A stretch of 64,000 nucleotides of DNA, from positions 2,666,001 through 2,730,000 of the forward strand of contig NZ_JAGTUT010000001.1 in the NCBI RefSeq assembly GCF_025685605.1, read 5' to 3'. Made by a program: the position numbers and the translations under genes. This document shows, one piece after another, positions 11,442 to 21,380 of this stretch (the first letter of the stretch is position 1; every line of letters begins with the position of its first letter). The notes beneath the pieces are model-generated. The model made no database searches and was not told the origin of the DNA. It saw nothing but the letters and a program-made list of their open reading frames with translations. This DNA is from Granulicella arctica (GTDB taxonomy: Bacteria > Acidobacteriota > Terriglobia > Terriglobales > Acidobacteriaceae).

Positions 11442-12266
11442 ATGCCGATTAAATCATTTCGACCGATTACCCCGAGCCTCCGCTTCGCCACAAAGCTGGT
11501 CAACAGCGACCTGACGACGGACAAGCCCCACAAGCCGCTTCTCTCCGTCAAGCCTCGCACCGGCGGCCGTAATAACGCTGGCGGCATGACGATTCGCCAC
11601 CAGGGCGGCGGTCACAAGCAGAAGCTTCGTCTCATTGACTTCAAGCGTGACAAGTACGGTATCCCGGGCACGATCGCCACGATTGAATATGACCCGAACC
11701 GCAGCTCGCGCATCGCGCTGGTCCATTACGCAGACGGCGAGAAGCGTTACATTATTCAGCCGATTGGCCTCAAGGTCGGTCAGTCGATTATGAGCGGCCC
11801 GGAAGCGGATATTCTTGTCGGCAATGCATTGCCGCTCAAGAACATCCCGATTGGAACGATTGTTCACAACATTGAACTTCGTCCTGGCAAGGGTGCGCAG
11901 ATGGCACGCTCCGCTGGTGCTCAGGTCAATCTGATTGCGAAGGAGAATGATTACGCTCTCCTCAAGTTGCCCTCTGGCGAGACCCGCAAGGTTCTTGTGG
12001 AGTGCATGGCGACGATCGGCCAGGTTGGCAATACCGATCATGAGAATGTCACCATCGGCAAGGCCGGACGCAACCGTTGGAAGGGTATTCGTCCTGCCAA
12101 CCGCGGCGTCTCGATGAACCCTGTCGATCACCCACACGGTGGTGGTGAAGGTAAGACTTCGGGCGGACGTCACCCAGTGACTCCATGGGGCCAGCCGACT
12201 CGTGGATACAAGACCCGCAACAATAAGCGAACGGATGTATTCATTGTTAGCCGTCGGAGCAAGTAG
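11442..12266 (+). CDS. rplB: 50S ribosomal protein L2
   Basis: 274 residues. L2 binds 23S rRNA domain IV, is needed for subunit joining and lies near the peptidyl-transferase centre. Motifs: [33 protein letters not shown], and the C-terminal [14 protein letters not shown] with the conserved His of the functional loop. A 271-codon antisense open frame (11454-12269) is a by-product of codon bias. Confidence 0.98.
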   Translation: MPIKSFRPITPSLRFATKLVNSDLTTDKPHKPLLSVKPRTGGRNNAGGMTIRHQGGGHKQKLRLIDFKRDKYGIPGTIATIEYDPNRSSRIALVHYADGEKRYIIQPIGLKVGQSIMSGPEADILVGNALPLKNIPIGTIVHNIELRPGKGAQMARSAGAQVNLIAKENDYALLKLPSGETRKVLVECMATIGQVGNTDHENVTIGKAGRNRWKGIRPANRGVSMNPVDHPHGGGEGKTSGGRHPVTPWGQPTRGYKTRNNKRTDVFIVSRRSK

Positions 12267-12345
12267 CATACGCCCAGTAAAACCAAGTCTCGCAACTTAG
12301 AGATTCGTCCTATCGAGCACGCAACAGCACTACGGAGCAATCAAC

Positions 12346-12633
12346 ATGGCACGTTCAGCAAAAAAAGGCCCCTTCATCGACGGCCACCTCATGAAGAAGA
12401 TCGACGTTATGAACCAAGCCGGCGACAAGAAGGTTCTGCGTACCTGGTCGCGTCGTTCGACAATTCACCCCGACTTCGTCGGTCACACGATCGCAGTTCA
12501 CAATGGCCGAAAGTTTATCCCCGTCTACGTCACTGAAAACATGGTCGGCCACAAGCTAGGTGAGTTCTCCGCAACCCGGACCTTCAAGGGTCACTCGGCA
12601 CGCGCATCCGAATCGTCCGCGAAGCCCAAGTAG
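12346..12633 (+). CDS. rpsS: 30S ribosomal protein S19
   Basis: 95 residues. S19 forms a complex with S13 in the 30S head and touches A-site tRNA. Start [15 protein letters not shown] and the core [22 protein letters not shown] (read in two halves, [10 protein letters not shown] and [12 protein letters not shown]) are diagnostic. Gap of 79 bp to rplB; GGAG lies 7-8 nt before ATG. Confidence 0.98.
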   Translation: MARSAKKGPFIDGHLMKKIDVMNQAGDKKVLRTWSRRSTIHPDFVGHTIAVHNGRKFIPVYVTENMVGHKLGEFSATRTFKGHSARASESSAKPK

Positions 12634-12704
12634 TCGCTCGCCGCTGATATAGCACCATTGCAGAACGCGCCGTAGGCGTACTAGAAGCTTTGAAGGAAGT
12701 CATC

Positions 12705-13166
12705 ATGTCGAAGATCGTCGTAGAAAAAGTTCGAGAGTTCCGCGCGGAAGCCAAGTTTCAGCGCACCAGCCCGCAAAAGGCGAAGCTTGTCCTTGATATG
12801 ATCAAGGGCCTTCGTGTCGAGCAGGCGATCAACACCATCCACTTCAGCACCAAGAAGATGGCGCCAATTATCGAGAAGGTCCTGCGCTCGGCTATTCAGA
12901 ACGCAACCTACGTATCCCAGGAGCAGGGTCTCGATGTTGATGTAGATAATCTCTATGTCCGCACCGCAATCGCGAACGAGGGTCCGCGCATGAAACGGAT
13001 CCGGCCTGCCCCAATGGGACGTGCCTTCCGATATCAGCGCCGCATGGCTCACATCATCGTGACAGTAGCTGAAAAGAAAGCGGTTGATTCAACCCCAAAG
13101 GCTGAGACTACCACTGCCAAGAAGCTGCCCGCAAAAAAGGCTGCAACCAAGAAGGCTGCGAAGTAA
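12705..13166 (+). CDS. rplV: 50S ribosomal protein L22
   Basis: 153 residues from ATG 12705, which has AAGGA seven bases upstream; an in-frame TTG at 12690 overlaps that site and is less likely. L22 lines the exit tunnel with its beta-hairpin ([18 protein letters not shown]). After the usual end ([10 protein letters not shown]) there is an extra tail of about 30 residues rich in Lys/Ala/Thr, ending [11 protein letters not shown]. Similar basic tails are seen on L3 here, suggesting added rRNA contacts. Confidence 0.96.
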   Translation: MSKIVVEKVREFRAEAKFQRTSPQKAKLVLDMIKGLRVEQAINTIHFSTKKMAPIIEKVLRSAIQNATYVSQEQGLDVDVDNLYVRTAIANEGPRMKRIRPAPMGRAFRYQRRMAHIIVTVAEKKAVDSTPKAETTTAKKLPAKKAATKKAAK

Positions 13167-13242
13167 GCATCTTCCTGTAAACTTAAGGTTTTGCAAGATC
13201 GCCCTGCCGGCTCAACCGGCGAGAGGCAGGAGTAAGGGAACT

Positions 13243-13920
13243 ATGGGACAGAAAGTCCATCCGTACGGATTTCGCCTTGGCATCAACAAGCCGTGGAAGT
13301 CGCGCTGGTTTGTAGAGCGTGGCTACGACAAGCTGCTGGTCGAGGATGTCAAGCTCAAGGCCGAGCTCCGTGAGAAGCTCAAGGCCGCCGGTGTCAGCTC
13401 GGTAGAAGTCGAGCGCCCAGGTAACAAGCTTCGCCTCATCATCCGCACTGCGCGTCCCGGCATCATCATCGGTCGCAAGGGCGCAGAGATCGATAAGCTG
13501 AAAGCGGACATCCAGAAGCGCACCAGCCGCGAGGTTTTCATCGACATTCTCGAGGTTAACAAGCCTGAGCTCGACGCTCAACTTGTCTCTGAGAACATCG
13601 CCCTGCAGCTGGAGAAACGCGTCAGCTTTCGTCGCGCGATGCGGAAGTCGGTTGACTCTGCTCTTCGCTTCGGTTGCAAGGGAATCAAGGTTCGCGTGTC
13701 CGGTCGTCTCAACGGAAACGAGATCGCCCGCTCCGAGTGGTATCTCCAAGGTCGGCTGCCACTGCACACCTTGCGTGCTGATATCGATTACGGCTTCTCC
13801 GAGGCGCACACCACCTACGGGATCATCGGCGTCAAGACCTGGGTCTATCGTGGTGACATCTACGAGCAGAAGAAGCGTCGCGATCAGGGTGTTACCACTA
13901 CCGGTGCGTTCGCGTCCTAA
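13243..13920 (+). CDS. rpsC: 30S ribosomal protein S3
   Basis: 225 residues from ATG 13243 ([13 protein letters not shown]); the longer frame to 13084 is an out-of-context extension over rplV. S3 is part of the mRNA entry site and has helicase activity. The KH domain shows [15 protein letters not shown], and the C-terminal domain has [19 protein letters not shown] and AAGGG precede ATG; CCTGCC (13203-13208) can pair with GGCAGG (13225-13230), which touches this ribosome site. Confidence 0.97.
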   Translation: MGQKVHPYGFRLGINKPWKSRWFVERGYDKLLVEDVKLKAELREKLKAAGVSSVEVERPGNKLRLIIRTARPGIIIGRKGAEIDKLKADIQKRTSREVFIDILEVNKPELDAQLVSENIALQLEKRVSFRRAMRKSVDSALRFGCKGIKVRVSGRLNGNEIARSEWYLQGRLPLHTLRADIDYGFSEAHTTYGIIGVKTWVYRGDIYEQKKRRDQGVTTTGAFAS

Positions 13921-14001
13921 GTTTCACGCGGGTAGGCGCGCAAGCCTTACCCGCTTAAGTTTCACGATAGCTGGTCTGATCCTAGCTAAGAGGGTTTTCT
14001 C

Positions 14002-14436
14002 ATGTTGATGCCAAAGAAGGTCAAGTATCGCAAGCAGCAGCGCGGCCGCATGTGCGGCAAGGCGTGGCGTGGCTCCGATCTCTCGTTCGGCGACTTCGGC
14101 CTCAAGGTCGTTGAGTGCGGTTACATCACCGACCGCCAGATTGAAGCTAGCCGTATCGCCATGACACGCTTCATCAAGCGTGGCGGCAAAGTATGGCTCC
14201 GAATCTTTCCGGACAAGCCGATCACCAAGAAGCCTGCCGAAACCCGTATGGGCAAAGGTAAGGGTGCTCCGGATCATTGGGTAGCTGTAGTTCGCCCAGG
14301 TAAGATCCTGTTCGAGATGGAAGGCGTTACTCCCGAGCTCGCTCGCGAGGCCATGCGTCTCGCTGCTCACAAGTTGCCGCTCAAAACGATCTTTGTTCAG
14401 CGTCACGATGTGAAGGTTGCTGTCGCAACCAAGTAA
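14002..14436 (+). CDS. rplP: 50S ribosomal protein L16
   Basis: 144 residues, start [17 protein letters not shown]16 organises the A-site finger region and is needed for late 50S maturation. Motifs [27 protein letters not shown] (in parts) and the [16 protein letters not shown] loop are intact. AAGAGGG lies before ATG. Confidence 0.98.
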   Translation: MLMPKKVKYRKQQRGRMCGKAWRGSDLSFGDFGLKVVECGYITDRQIEASRIAMTRFIKRGGKVWLRIFPDKPITKKPAETRMGKGKGAPDHWVAVVRPGKILFEMEGVTPELAREAMRLAAHKLPLKTIFVQRHDVKVAVATK

Positions 14437-14471
14437 GATTTGTAAGAAGTTTGTATCAAGGAAGAAAAACA

Positions 14472-14747
14472 ATGGAATTCGAAAAGATTCGCAGTCTCAG
14501 TGACGATGAGCTAAAGACGGAGCAGGCAAAGGCCGGCGAGCAGTTGTTCCGCATTCGCTTTCAGAAGAGCCTTGGCAACACCGAAGGCATTAAAAAGCTG
14601 CGCACGCTCAAACTTGATATCGCACGCATCCAGACGGTCGCCCGTCAGCGCGTTCTTGCCGCAGAATTGGCAGCAGCGCCGAAGAAGGTGAACGTCGCCC
14701 CGGCACCAAGCCAGCGTAACGCTCGCAAGAAAGCGAAAAAGGCCTAA
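14472..14747 (+). CDS. rpmC: 50S ribosomal protein L29
   Basis: 91 residues from ATG 14472; an upstream in-frame start at 14451 has no support. L29 lies next to L23 at the tunnel exit. The helical-hairpin core is visible ([23 protein letters not shown], then the [11 protein letters not shown] helix). Its C-terminus carries an extra Ala/Lys/Pro-rich tail ([14 protein letters not shown]), making it longer than the common 60-70 residues. Only 2 bp before rpsQ. Confidence 0.95.
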   Translation: MEFEKIRSLSDDELKTEQAKAGEQLFRIRFQKSLGNTEGIKKLRTLKLDIARIQTVARQRVLAAELAAAPKKVNVAPAPSQRNARKKAKKA

Positions 14748-14749
14748 TC

Positions 14750-15100
14750 ATGTCTGAATTGAATCCAACCGCTGCCTCCACAACCTCTGCTGAGCCCCAG
14801 GCTGCAGCACGGCGTAACGAAAAGGTCGGCCTCGTCGTCTCCACGAAGATGCAGAAGACGATCGTCGTCGAAATCGAAATGCGCAAGGCGCACCCGAAGT
14901 ACAAGCGTGTGATGAAGTCGAACAAGAAGTTCTACGCTCACGACGAGCAGAACTCCGCGCGGGTCGGCGATGTTGTCCGCATACGTGAGGCTCGCCCGCT
15001 TTCGAAGCTCAAGCGCTGGTCTCTCGAAGAGATTGTTCGTCGCTCTTCTCTGTCGTCGCTCTCTGATGTAAGAGTTCCAGTTGTTGCTGAAGCTAAATAG
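14750..15100 (+). CDS. rpsQ: 30S ribosomal protein S17
   Basis: 116 residues; E. coli S17 has 84. The OB-fold core begins near residue 25 ([15 protein letters not shown]) and continues through [19 protein letters not shown] and [18 protein letters not shown]. An extra N-terminal Ala/Thr/Ser stretch of about 22 residues and a Ser/Val-rich C-terminal tail flank it. S17 is a primary 16S rRNA binder. Last gene of the S10 block. Confidence 0.96.
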   Translation: MSELNPTAASTTSAEPQAAARRNEKVGLVVSTKMQKTIVVEIEMRKAHPKYKRVMKSNKKFYAHDEQNSARVGDVVRIREARPLSKLKRWSLEEIVRRSSLSSLSDVRVPVVAEAK

Positions 15101-15165
15101 TTCAGCAGGCTAAGTTGAGGGTCTGCGAGGCAAAGCCTCCGACCGTGTAGTGCAAGGAGATCATC

Positions 15166-15537
15166 ATGTCAGTCCAAATGAGAACGATGCTCGATGTAGC
15201 CGACAACTCCGGCGCCCGCAAGTTGCAGGTAATTCTGCCGCTTGGTGGCGGCCTGGGCAAGAAGGCTGGCCTCGGTGACGTCGTCACGGCAGCCGTCAAG
15301 GAAGCCTCCCCCGACGGCACCATCAAAAAGGGTAAGGTCGTCAAGGCGGTCATCGTTCGTACGCACAAGGAGTACCGCCGTCGTGACGGCACGTACATTC
15401 GCTTCGACCAGAACGCTGCTGTTGTCATCAATGATGCCAACGAGCCAGTCGGCACCCGCGTCTTTGGGCCTGTGGCCCGCGAACTTCGCGAGAAGAAGTT
15501 TCTCAAGATCGTCTCGCTCGCACCTGAAGTAATCTAA
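15166..15537 (+). CDS. rplN: 50S ribosomal protein L14
   Basis: 123 residues, typical length. L14 sits at the subunit interface and is the binding site of the silencing factor RsfS. Motifs: [35 protein letters not shown] and [30 protein letters not shown] is upstream. It opens the spc block. Confidence 0.98.
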   Translation: MSVQMRTMLDVADNSGARKLQVILPLGGGLGKKAGLGDVVTAAVKEASPDGTIKKGKVVKAVIVRTHKEYRRRDGTYIRFDQNAAVVINDANEPVGTRVFGPVARELREKKFLKIVSLAPEVI

Positions 15538-15627
15538 CAAAGCTTTTACCTCTGGCATCACGCAGAGAGTACGCGGATTCCGGCTCCGCACAGCACCAAC
15601 CGATGGCCGAGATTTGGAGATTCCACC

Positions 15628-15984
15628 ATGCCCGTGCGCAAAGTTGAAAAAGTAAAAACGAAGATCAAGATCAAGCGTAACGACGTAGTTGCTGTCATTG
15701 CCGGCAAGGACAAAGGTAAGACGGGTCGCGTCCTTCGCGTCATCGCCGAAAAAGAGCGTCTTCTTGTTGAGGGCATTATGATGATTAAGAAGCACGTCAA
15801 ACCCAATCCTCAGAAGAACATTCAGGGCGGCATCGCTGAGCAGGAAGCTACGATCCACATCTCGAATGTAATGCTGCTCAACAGTGAAGGCAACAAGACG
15901 CGCATCGGTTCCCGCATCGAAGGCGAGAAGAAGGTTCGTTTCTCCAAGGCCTCTGGCACGACGATCGTAGAAAAGAAGAAGTAG
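15628..15984 (+). CDS. rplX: 50S ribosomal protein L24
   Basis: 118 residues. L24 initiates 50S assembly and borders the tunnel exit. The KOW motif is clear (RNDVVAVIAGKDKGKTGRV), followed by VEGIMMIKKHVKPNPQ and GGIAEQEATIHISNVML. A charged N-terminus (MPVRKVEKVKTKIKIK) is longer than in E. coli. Confidence 0.97.
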   Translation: MPVRKVEKVKTKIKIKRNDVVAVIAGKDKGKTGRVLRVIAEKERLLVEGIMMIKKHVKPNPQKNIQGGIAEQEATIHISNVMLLNSEGNKTRIGSRIEGEKKVRFSKASGTTIVEKKK

Positions 15985-16075
15985 TTCTATCCAATTTGTT
16001 TTATCGGTTCACCCCACGCATCGGTAAACGGGCGCAAGCCAAATCCGGAAATCGTGGAGAAAGCGAAGTATCATT

Positions 16076-16624
16076 ATGGCAGCACGTTTGAATGACAAGT
16101 ATCACAGCGAGATCAAACAGTCTATTGCGAAGGAACTAGGCATCACCAATGCCATGGCCGTTCCAAAGATCGAAAAGATCGTCATTAATATGGGTCTCGG
16201 TGAAGCTACCCAGAACGTCAAGATCATGGATCCGCTCGTCGCTGACCTGGCGTCAATCGCCGGCCAAAAGCCTGTCGTGACCAAGGCTAAGAAGTCGATC
16301 GCGGCCTTCAAGCTCCGCGAAGGTATGCCGATCGGCGCGATGGTCACTCTACGTGGCGATACGATGTATGAGTTTCTCGATCGTCTCATCTCGATTGCTC
16401 TTCCCCGTGTTCGCGACTTCCGCGGCGTATCGACGAAGAGCTTTGACGGACGTGGTAACTACACCTTGGGCCTGCGGGATCAACTTATCTTTGCTGAAAT
16501 CGACTATGCAAAGGTCGACAAACTCAAGGGTATGAATGTCACAATCGTTACCACCGCGAAGGATGACAATGGAGCTCGCACTCTGCTTAAGGCGTTCGGA
16601 ATGCCCTTCCGCGTCGGCGCCTAA
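16076..16624 (+). CDS. rplE: 50S ribosomal protein L5
   Basis: 182 residues. L5 binds 5S rRNA and P-site tRNA and forms bridge B1b with S13. Motifs: [39 protein letters not shown] (in parts), [28 protein letters not shown] lies upstream of ATG, a weak ribosome site. Third gene of the spc block, in the usual place between rplX and rpsN. Confidence 0.97.
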   Translation: MAARLNDKYHSEIKQSIAKELGITNAMAVPKIEKIVINMGLGEATQNVKIMDPLVADLASIAGQKPVVTKAKKSIAAFKLREGMPIGAMVTLRGDTMYEFLDRLISIALPRVRDFRGVSTKSFDGRGNYTLGLRDQLIFAEIDYAKVDKLKGMNVTIVTTAKDDNGARTLLKAFGMPFRVGA

Positions 16625-16673
16625 GATTTAATCGCATCAACCAGATTTGCACCAAAGATAGAGAGCAAACATC

Positions 16674-16859
16674 ATGGCAACTACTGCAAAGCGCGTCAAA
16701 GACGCAAGGAAGCCGAAGTTCAAGTCCCGCCAGCACAACCGCTGCCAGATCTGCGGCCGTCCTCGCGCGTTCCTCCGCAAGTTTGGCGTTTGCCGCCTCT
16801 GCTTCCGCGGTCTTGCTCTCAAGGGCGAAATTCCGGGCGTAGTCAAATCAAGCTGGTAA
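16674..16859 (+). CDS. rpsN: 30S ribosomal protein S14, zinc-binding short type
   Basis: 61 residues: the short, zinc-ribbon form of S14, with CQIC and CRLC pairs separated by 12 residues and the family ending [11 protein letters not shown]. The longer zinc-free form is about 100 residues. S14 is a late-binding 30S head protein. The 166-bp gap after it, longer than neighbouring gaps, contains no gene. Confidence 0.97.
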   Translation: MATTAKRVKDARKPKFKSRQHNRCQICGRPRAFLRKFGVCRLCFRGLALKGEIPGVVKSSW

Positions 16860-17025
16860 GATAGATTTGTCTGTGCAGAACCATCGCACAACCTCCAGAG
16901 ACCTCGTTCGGGCAGACGCTTTGAACGCAGCAGTCTGGTAGTTTTACTCAACATTGAAAGAAGCAACATCCCCGCTGGTTCTTGCGAGAGACACTCGTGA
17001 GCGAACGGGGGATGAAGGAGATTGA

Positions 17026-17424
17026 ATGAACCTCACAGATCCAGTAGCAGACTTCCTGACCCGTATCCGTAACTCCATCCGTGCCCGCCATCAGAAGCTG
17101 GACGCACCTGCCTCCAAGCTAAAGTCTGAGATTGCCCGCATCCTTAAAGAGGAAGGCTACATCGCGAACTACAAGCCGACTGAAGAGAACGGGATGAAGG
17201 TTATTCGCGTTTATTTGAAGTATGGCCCAAACAATGAGCCGGTTATCCGCGATCTCAAGCGCATCTCGCGCCCTGGCTGCCGCGTATACCTCGGTCGTGA
17301 TGAAATTCGTCGTGTTCAGGGTGGTCTCGGTATCTCCATCATGACCACCCCTAAGGGAGTCATGACTGGTCGTCAGGCACGTCGCGAAGGTGTTGGCGGC
17401 GAGATCCTTGCAGAAGTCTGGTAA
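17026..17424 (+). CDS. rpsH: 30S ribosomal protein S8
   Basis: 132 residues. S8 binds the central domain of 16S rRNA; in E. coli it represses the spc operon by binding the rplX-rplE junction. Recognised by [51 protein letters not shown] and the C-terminal [16 protein letters not shown] precedes ATG 17026. Confidence 0.98.
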   Translation: MNLTDPVADFLTRIRNSIRARHQKLDAPASKLKSEIARILKEEGYIANYKPTEENGMKVIRVYLKYGPNNEPVIRDLKRISRPGCRVYLGRDEIRRVQGGLGISIMTTPKGVMTGRQARREGVGGEILAEVW

Positions 17425-17513
17425 AGCTCGCTAACGTTTCTTTGTACTTAGCACTCCGGCTGCAGTGGAACGAGTTCCCCCTCGCGACTCGCAAGCCCCG
17501 AAAGTAGAATTCA

Positions 17514-18059
17514 ATGTCTCGTATTGGTAAAAAGCCCATCGCTCTCCCCGTCGGCGTCAAGTACACCGTCAGCGAGAATGGCAGCACCGTTCTGGTTGAA
17601 GGCCCCAAGGGCAAGGTAAGTGCAATGCTCCCGGGTGGTATCACCCTTGCCGAGAAGGACGGCCAGTTGTTCGCTGAGCGTAAGGACGACAAGCAGGCGG
17701 CTTTCCATGGTCTTGCTCGTTCCCTCGTGTTCAACGCGATTACCGGTGTCACCACCGGCTGGACCAAAGATCTTGATATCGTTGGCATCGGTTACCGCGT
17801 TGAGCTCAAGGGTAAAAACATGGTTGTGTTCACCTTGGGCTATTCGCACCCGATTGAGTTCCCGCTGCCTACCGGCATCGAGGTCACAATCGATCCGAAG
17901 CAGACCCACATCACCGTGGCTGGAATTGATCGCCAGAAGGTCGGTCAGATCGCGGCTGATATGCGCTCACTCCGCAAGCCGGATCCGTACAAGAACAAAG
18001 GCGTTCGCTATACCGGCGAGAAACTCAAGAAGAAGGTCGGAAAGACCGGCGCCAAGTAG
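17514..18059 (+). CDS. rplF: 50S ribosomal protein L6
   Basis: 181 residues made of the two repeated L6 folds. L6 lies near the sarcin-ricin loop and supports factor binding. [15 protein letters not shown] starts the first fold; the second shows [16 protein letters not shown] and the diagnostic [16 protein letters not shown]. No strong Shine-Dalgarno sequence is visible (AAAGTAG upstream). Confidence 0.98.
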   Translation: MSRIGKKPIALPVGVKYTVSENGSTVLVEGPKGKVSAMLPGGITLAEKDGQLFAERKDDKQAAFHGLARSLVFNAITGVTTGWTKDLDIVGIGYRVELKGKNMVVFTLGYSHPIEFPLPTGIEVTIDPKQTHITVAGIDRQKVGQIAADMRSLRKPDPYKNKGVRYTGEKLKKKVGKTGAK

Positions 18060-18154
18060 TCTTTAGGGGTCTGGCAGCAGCTGCTGTCAGCCCCGCCACT
18101 CACACCCGAACGTTTTCAGCACTCTGGGAACGCCACTAGGAAGGAAGACCTACC

Positions 18155-18520
18155 ATGATCAATCCTCGCCAACGTAACGTTATTCGCCAGCGCGTACACA
18201 CTCGTATCCGCGAGAAGATGTCCGGCACTGCAGAGCGTCCACGCCTCAACGTGTATCGCTCGCTTAACCATATCTACACCCAGCTGATCGACGATCTCAA
18301 CGGTGTCACCATCGCCTCTGCATCCTCCTTCGGCAAGAAGACCGACGAGAAAGCTTACGGCGGAAACGTCGCTGCGGCTCGTGCAGTTGGCAAGATGATC
18401 GCCGAGCGCGCGCAGGAGAAGGGCATCAAGAAGATCGTGTTCGATCGCGGTGGCTACCTCTATCATGGTCGCGTTAAAGCTCTTGCCGATGCGGCTCGTG
18501 AAGCTGGTCTCGATTTCTAA
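18155..18520 (+). CDS. rplR: 50S ribosomal protein L18
   Basis: 121 residues. L18 binds 5S rRNA together with L5. The [20 protein letters not shown] segment and the C-terminal [27 protein letters not shown] (two overlapping blocks) are diagnostic. AAGGAAG is upstream of ATG. Confidence 0.98.
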   Translation: MINPRQRNVIRQRVHTRIREKMSGTAERPRLNVYRSLNHIYTQLIDDLNGVTIASASSFGKKTDEKAYGGNVAAARAVGKMIAERAQEKGIKKIVFDRGGYLYHGRVKALADAAREAGLDF

Positions 18521-18577
18521 GGTTTTCAGGTCATAGGTTCAGGCGCCACTGGCAGCCAGAAAGCGGTACAAGGAATT

Positions 18578-19087
18578 ATGGCAACTCTCAAGAAGAAGCT
18601 CGATGCGAACCGCCTCAACCTGAAGGACGAGGTCGTCTCCATCAATCGCGTCACCAAGGTCGTCAAGGGCGGTAAGAACATGTCCTTCGCTGCGCTGGTC
18701 GTCATCGGAGACCCCGCAGAAGGTGTAGTCGGCTACGGCTCAGGCAAGGCTAAGGAAGTCCCCCAGGCGATCCGCAAAGGTATCGAAGCTGCCAAGAAGA
18801 ACCTTTTCAAGATCAACCTGACGGACACAACAATTCCTCACCAGGTACTCGGTCACTTTGGCGCCGGTTCGGTCATGCTGAAGCCTGCTCCAGAAGGTAC
18901 CGGAATCATCGCTGGTAAGACGGTTCGCGCTGTCATGACTTCTGCCGGTGTGCAGAACGTCTTGACGAAGTCGCTTGGCTCGGCTAACCCGCACAACGTT
19001 ATCAAGGCTACGTTCGACGCTCTCATCCAGCTTCGCAACAAGGCTGAAGTCGCCGCTCTGCGCGGTAAGTCAGTCGACGAACTCTAA
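18578..19087 (+). CDS. rpsE: 30S ribosomal protein S5
   Basis: 169 residues. S5 is a decoding-fidelity protein near the mRNA entry channel. The S5 double-stranded RNA-binding domain is clear: [35 protein letters not shown], then [14 protein letters not shown] and [14 protein letters not shown]. Ribosome site CAAGGAA. Followed after 39 bp by rpmD. Confidence 0.98.
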   Translation: MATLKKKLDANRLNLKDEVVSINRVTKVVKGGKNMSFAALVVIGDPAEGVVGYGSGKAKEVPQAIRKGIEAAKKNLFKINLTDTTIPHQVLGHFGAGSVMLKPAPEGTGIIAGKTVRAVMTSAGVQNVLTKSLGSANPHNVIKATFDALIQLRNKAEVAALRGKSVDEL

Positions 19088-19126
19088 GTTTGTTCTCTGC
19101 TTCATTCGATCTACAGGAGTTTCATC

Positions 19127-19321
19127 ATGGCAGATACAAATGCAATCGCCAAAATCAAGTTGCAATACTTCCGCTCCAAGATCTGCACGCCAGTCAAGCA
19201 TAAGCTCGTCATTAAGGGCCTCGGCTTTACCCGCCTGAATCAGATCGTTGAACGTGAAGATACCCCATCCATTCGCGGTATGGTTGCCAAGGTGCCACAC
19301 CTTGTCCGCGTCGTAGCCTAA
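19127..19321 (+). CDS. rpmD: 50S ribosomal protein L30
   Basis: 64 residues, the usual short bacterial form. The core is KLQYFRSKICTPVKHKLVIK, then LGFTRLNQIVEREDTPSIRG and MVAKVPHLVRVV. It sits between rpsE and rplO as in most spc operons. CAGGAG precedes ATG. Confidence 0.97.
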   Translation: MADTNAIAKIKLQYFRSKICTPVKHKLVIKGLGFTRLNQIVEREDTPSIRGMVAKVPHLVRVVA

Positions 19322-19393
19322 GCTGTCATCGCCCTTCAGGGCCTATATGCGAGTCGGTTGACCACAGTCACCGGCGTTAAGCGAGGAAATATC

Positions 19394-19855
19394 ATGGCAA
19401 TTCGTAATCTCTCCAATCTGCGCGCCCCCAAAAAGGCGAATGAAAACAAGAAGCGTGTCGGCCGCGGTATGGGCTCGGGTATGGGTAAGACGTCCACCCG
19501 TGGTCACAAGGGTCAGGGTTCGCGCTCGGGTTCGTCGCTGATGCGCGGTTTTGAAGGCGGCCAGATGCCCCTTCATCGCCGTCTGCCAAAGCGCGGTTTC
19601 ACCAACATCTTCCGCGTGGAGTACCAGGTCCTTGGACTTGACCGCATCGCTGAAATCCTGGAAGCACAGCCCGGTACCGAGTTCACGCACGAGAACATTA
19701 TTGCGCTTGGTTTGCTCCGCAAGAAGGGTGCTTTGATCAAGGTGCTCAACAATGGCGAGATTAAGACCGCCGTAACCGTCCATGCTCACAAGTTTTCGGC
19801 CACGGCCAAGGCGGCGATCGAAGCAGCTGGCGGCCAGGCCATCCTGATTGGCTAG
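19394..19855 (+). CDS. rplO: 50S ribosomal protein L15
   Basis: 153 residues from ATG 19394, with AGGA at 19384-19387; the longer in-frame start at 19358 overlaps that site and is unlikely. L15 is a late 50S assembly protein. Family features: LRAPKKANENKKRVGRGMGSG, the Gly/Arg-rich stretch GHKGQGSRSG and FEGGQMPLHRRLPKRGF. A strong hairpin (19871-19900) separates it from secY. Confidence 0.97.
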   Translation: MAIRNLSNLRAPKKANENKKRVGRGMGSGMGKTSTRGHKGQGSRSGSSLMRGFEGGQMPLHRRLPKRGFTNIFRVEYQVLGLDRIAEILEAQPGTEFTHENIIALGLLRKKGALIKVLNNGEIKTAVTVHAHKFSATAKAAIEAAGGQAILIG

Positions 19856-19870
19856 TTTTCCTGCATAATA

Positions 19871-19900
19871 GTTGGCGAGGACACTCGTGTCCTCGCCAAC
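19871..19900 (+). terminator. Terminator-like hairpin between rplO and secY
   Basis: GTTGGCGAGGACA (19871-19883) pairs perfectly with TGTCCTCGCCAAC (19888-19900), loop CTCG, followed by TCTTTAAG. The stem is strong but the U-tract is poor, so it may cause partial termination, act as an RNA-processing site, or protect the upstream mRNA end. Confidence 0.5.
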
Positions 19901-19958
19901 TCTTTAAGAGCATCGCGTCAGCACCATACCAGCACCGCGCCAGAGGTCTCAGTCTCAG

Positions 19959-21368
19959 ATGTTCGAGAAAATCGCAAATATCTTTCGTATTCCTGACCTT
20001 CGCAAGCGCGTGCTCTTCACGCTCGGCCTGCTGGCGGTCTATCGTCTGGGCGCACACATTCCTACCCCCGGCATCAACGCCGACATGCTCGCCCAGTTCT
20101 TCAATCAGAACTCCGGCTCAGCCATGGGCCTTGTTGACCTCTTCTCTGGCGGAAATCTCCGTAAATTGACGGTTTTCGCTCTCGGCATCATGCCGTACAT
20201 CACGGCCTCCATCATCTTCCAGTTGCTAACCGTCATTTACGAGCCGCTTGCAAAGCTGCAGAAGGAAGGCGAACTGGGCCGCCGCAAGATCACGCAGTGG
20301 ACCCGTTATGTCACGGTCCTGCTTGCTCTTGTGCAGTCGAGCGCTATTGCCCTTTCACTTACCGGGACGGCGACAGGCTCGCCGATGGTGACCATCCCCC
20401 ACTGGCAATTCATCCCCCTTTGCGTTCTGACGTTGACCACCGGTACTGCCTTTATCATGTGGTTGGGTGAGCAGATCACTGAGCGTGGCATCGGCAACGG
20501 CATGTCGCTCCTGATCTTTACGGGCATCGTGGTAGGCCTGCCGAAAGGCATTGAGGAGCTTTACACCAAGGCTCGCGACGGCGCCTGGGGAGCCTTTACC
20601 CCGGTAGCAATCATCATCATCATCGCGGGAATGATCGCGGTCGTAGCCTTCATCGTGCTTGTTGAGCGCTCCGAACGCCGCATTCCTGTCCAGTACGCGA
20701 AGCGCATCGTCGGCCGCAAGATGATGGGTGGTCAATCGACCTTTCTTCCGCTCAAGGTGAACTCCGGTGGCGTCATGCCGGTTATCTTTGCCAGCTCGAT
20801 TCTCTCGGCCCCGCTCCTCCTGGCAGGCGTTCCCTTCTTTGGAACGCCCCTGCGCGATACGCGGTTCTTTGGTCCGCTCCTTCGCGGGATTGCTCCCGGT
20901 GAACCTTGGTACGTTCTTCTGCAGGCTGCGGCGATCGTCTTTTTTGCTTACTTCTACATCTCGATCGTCTTCCGCCCGGATGACATTGCCGACAACATGC
21001 GCAAGTATGGCGGCTTTATTCCCGGTATTCGTCCAGGCCGTCGCACCTCGGACTTCATCAACGACGTTCTCACACGAATCACCCTCGTTGGTGCTCTCTA
21101 CCTCATCATCATCACCTTGGTCCCAACGATCTTGATCAGCGGTATCCATTTCAACCACCTCCCGCTCATCGGTTCTGTATTCGATCATTTTCCAACCTGG
21201 GTGACAAACGGCCTTGGCGTCAATTTCTACTTCGGCGGCACGTCGCTTCTCATCGTCGTCGGCGTAGCCATGGACACCGTACAGCAGATCGAATCGCAGC
21301 TCATCATGCGCCACTACGATGGCTTCTCTCCGAAGTCCGGTCGTATTCGCGGCCGTCGCAGCTGGTAA
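19959..21368 (+). CDS. secY: Preprotein translocase subunit SecY
   Basis: 469 residues with about ten hydrophobic segments. SecY is the protein-conducting channel of the inner membrane, working with SecE, SecG and SecA. Motifs: [21 protein letters not shown] near the start, [15 protein letters not shown], the cytosolic loop around [11 protein letters not shown] and the C-terminal [13 protein letters not shown] followed by a basic tail. Standard place after rplO. ATG 19959 has AGAGG 13 nt away, a modest ribosome site. Confidence 0.98.
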   Translation: MFEKIANIFRIPDLRKRVLFTLGLLAVYRLGAHIPTPGINADMLAQFFNQNSGSAMGLVDLFSGGNLRKLTVFALGIMPYITASIIFQLLTVIYEPLAKLQKEGELGRRKITQWTRYVTVLLALVQSSAIALSLTGTATGSPMVTIPHWQFIPLCVLTLTTGTAFIMWLGEQITERGIGNGMSLLIFTGIVVGLPKGIEELYTKARDGAWGAFTPVAIIIIIAGMIAVVAFIVLVERSERRIPVQYAKRIVGRKMMGGQSTFLPLKVNSGGVMPVIFASSILSAPLLLAGVPFFGTPLRDTRFFGPLLRGIAPGEPWYVLLQAAAIVFFAYFYISIVFRPDDIADNMRKYGGFIPGIRPGRRTSDFINDVLTRITLVGALYLIIITLVPTILISGIHFNHLPLIGSVFDHFPTWVTNGLGVNFYFGGTSLLIVVGVAMDTVQQIESQLIMRHYDGFSPKSGRIRGRRSW

Positions 21369-21380
21369 GAAAGTAGCGTC

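Noticed and set aside
11454..12269. 271-codon minus-strand frame over rplB
   Set aside because: Antisense shadow of a well-supported ribosomal gene.
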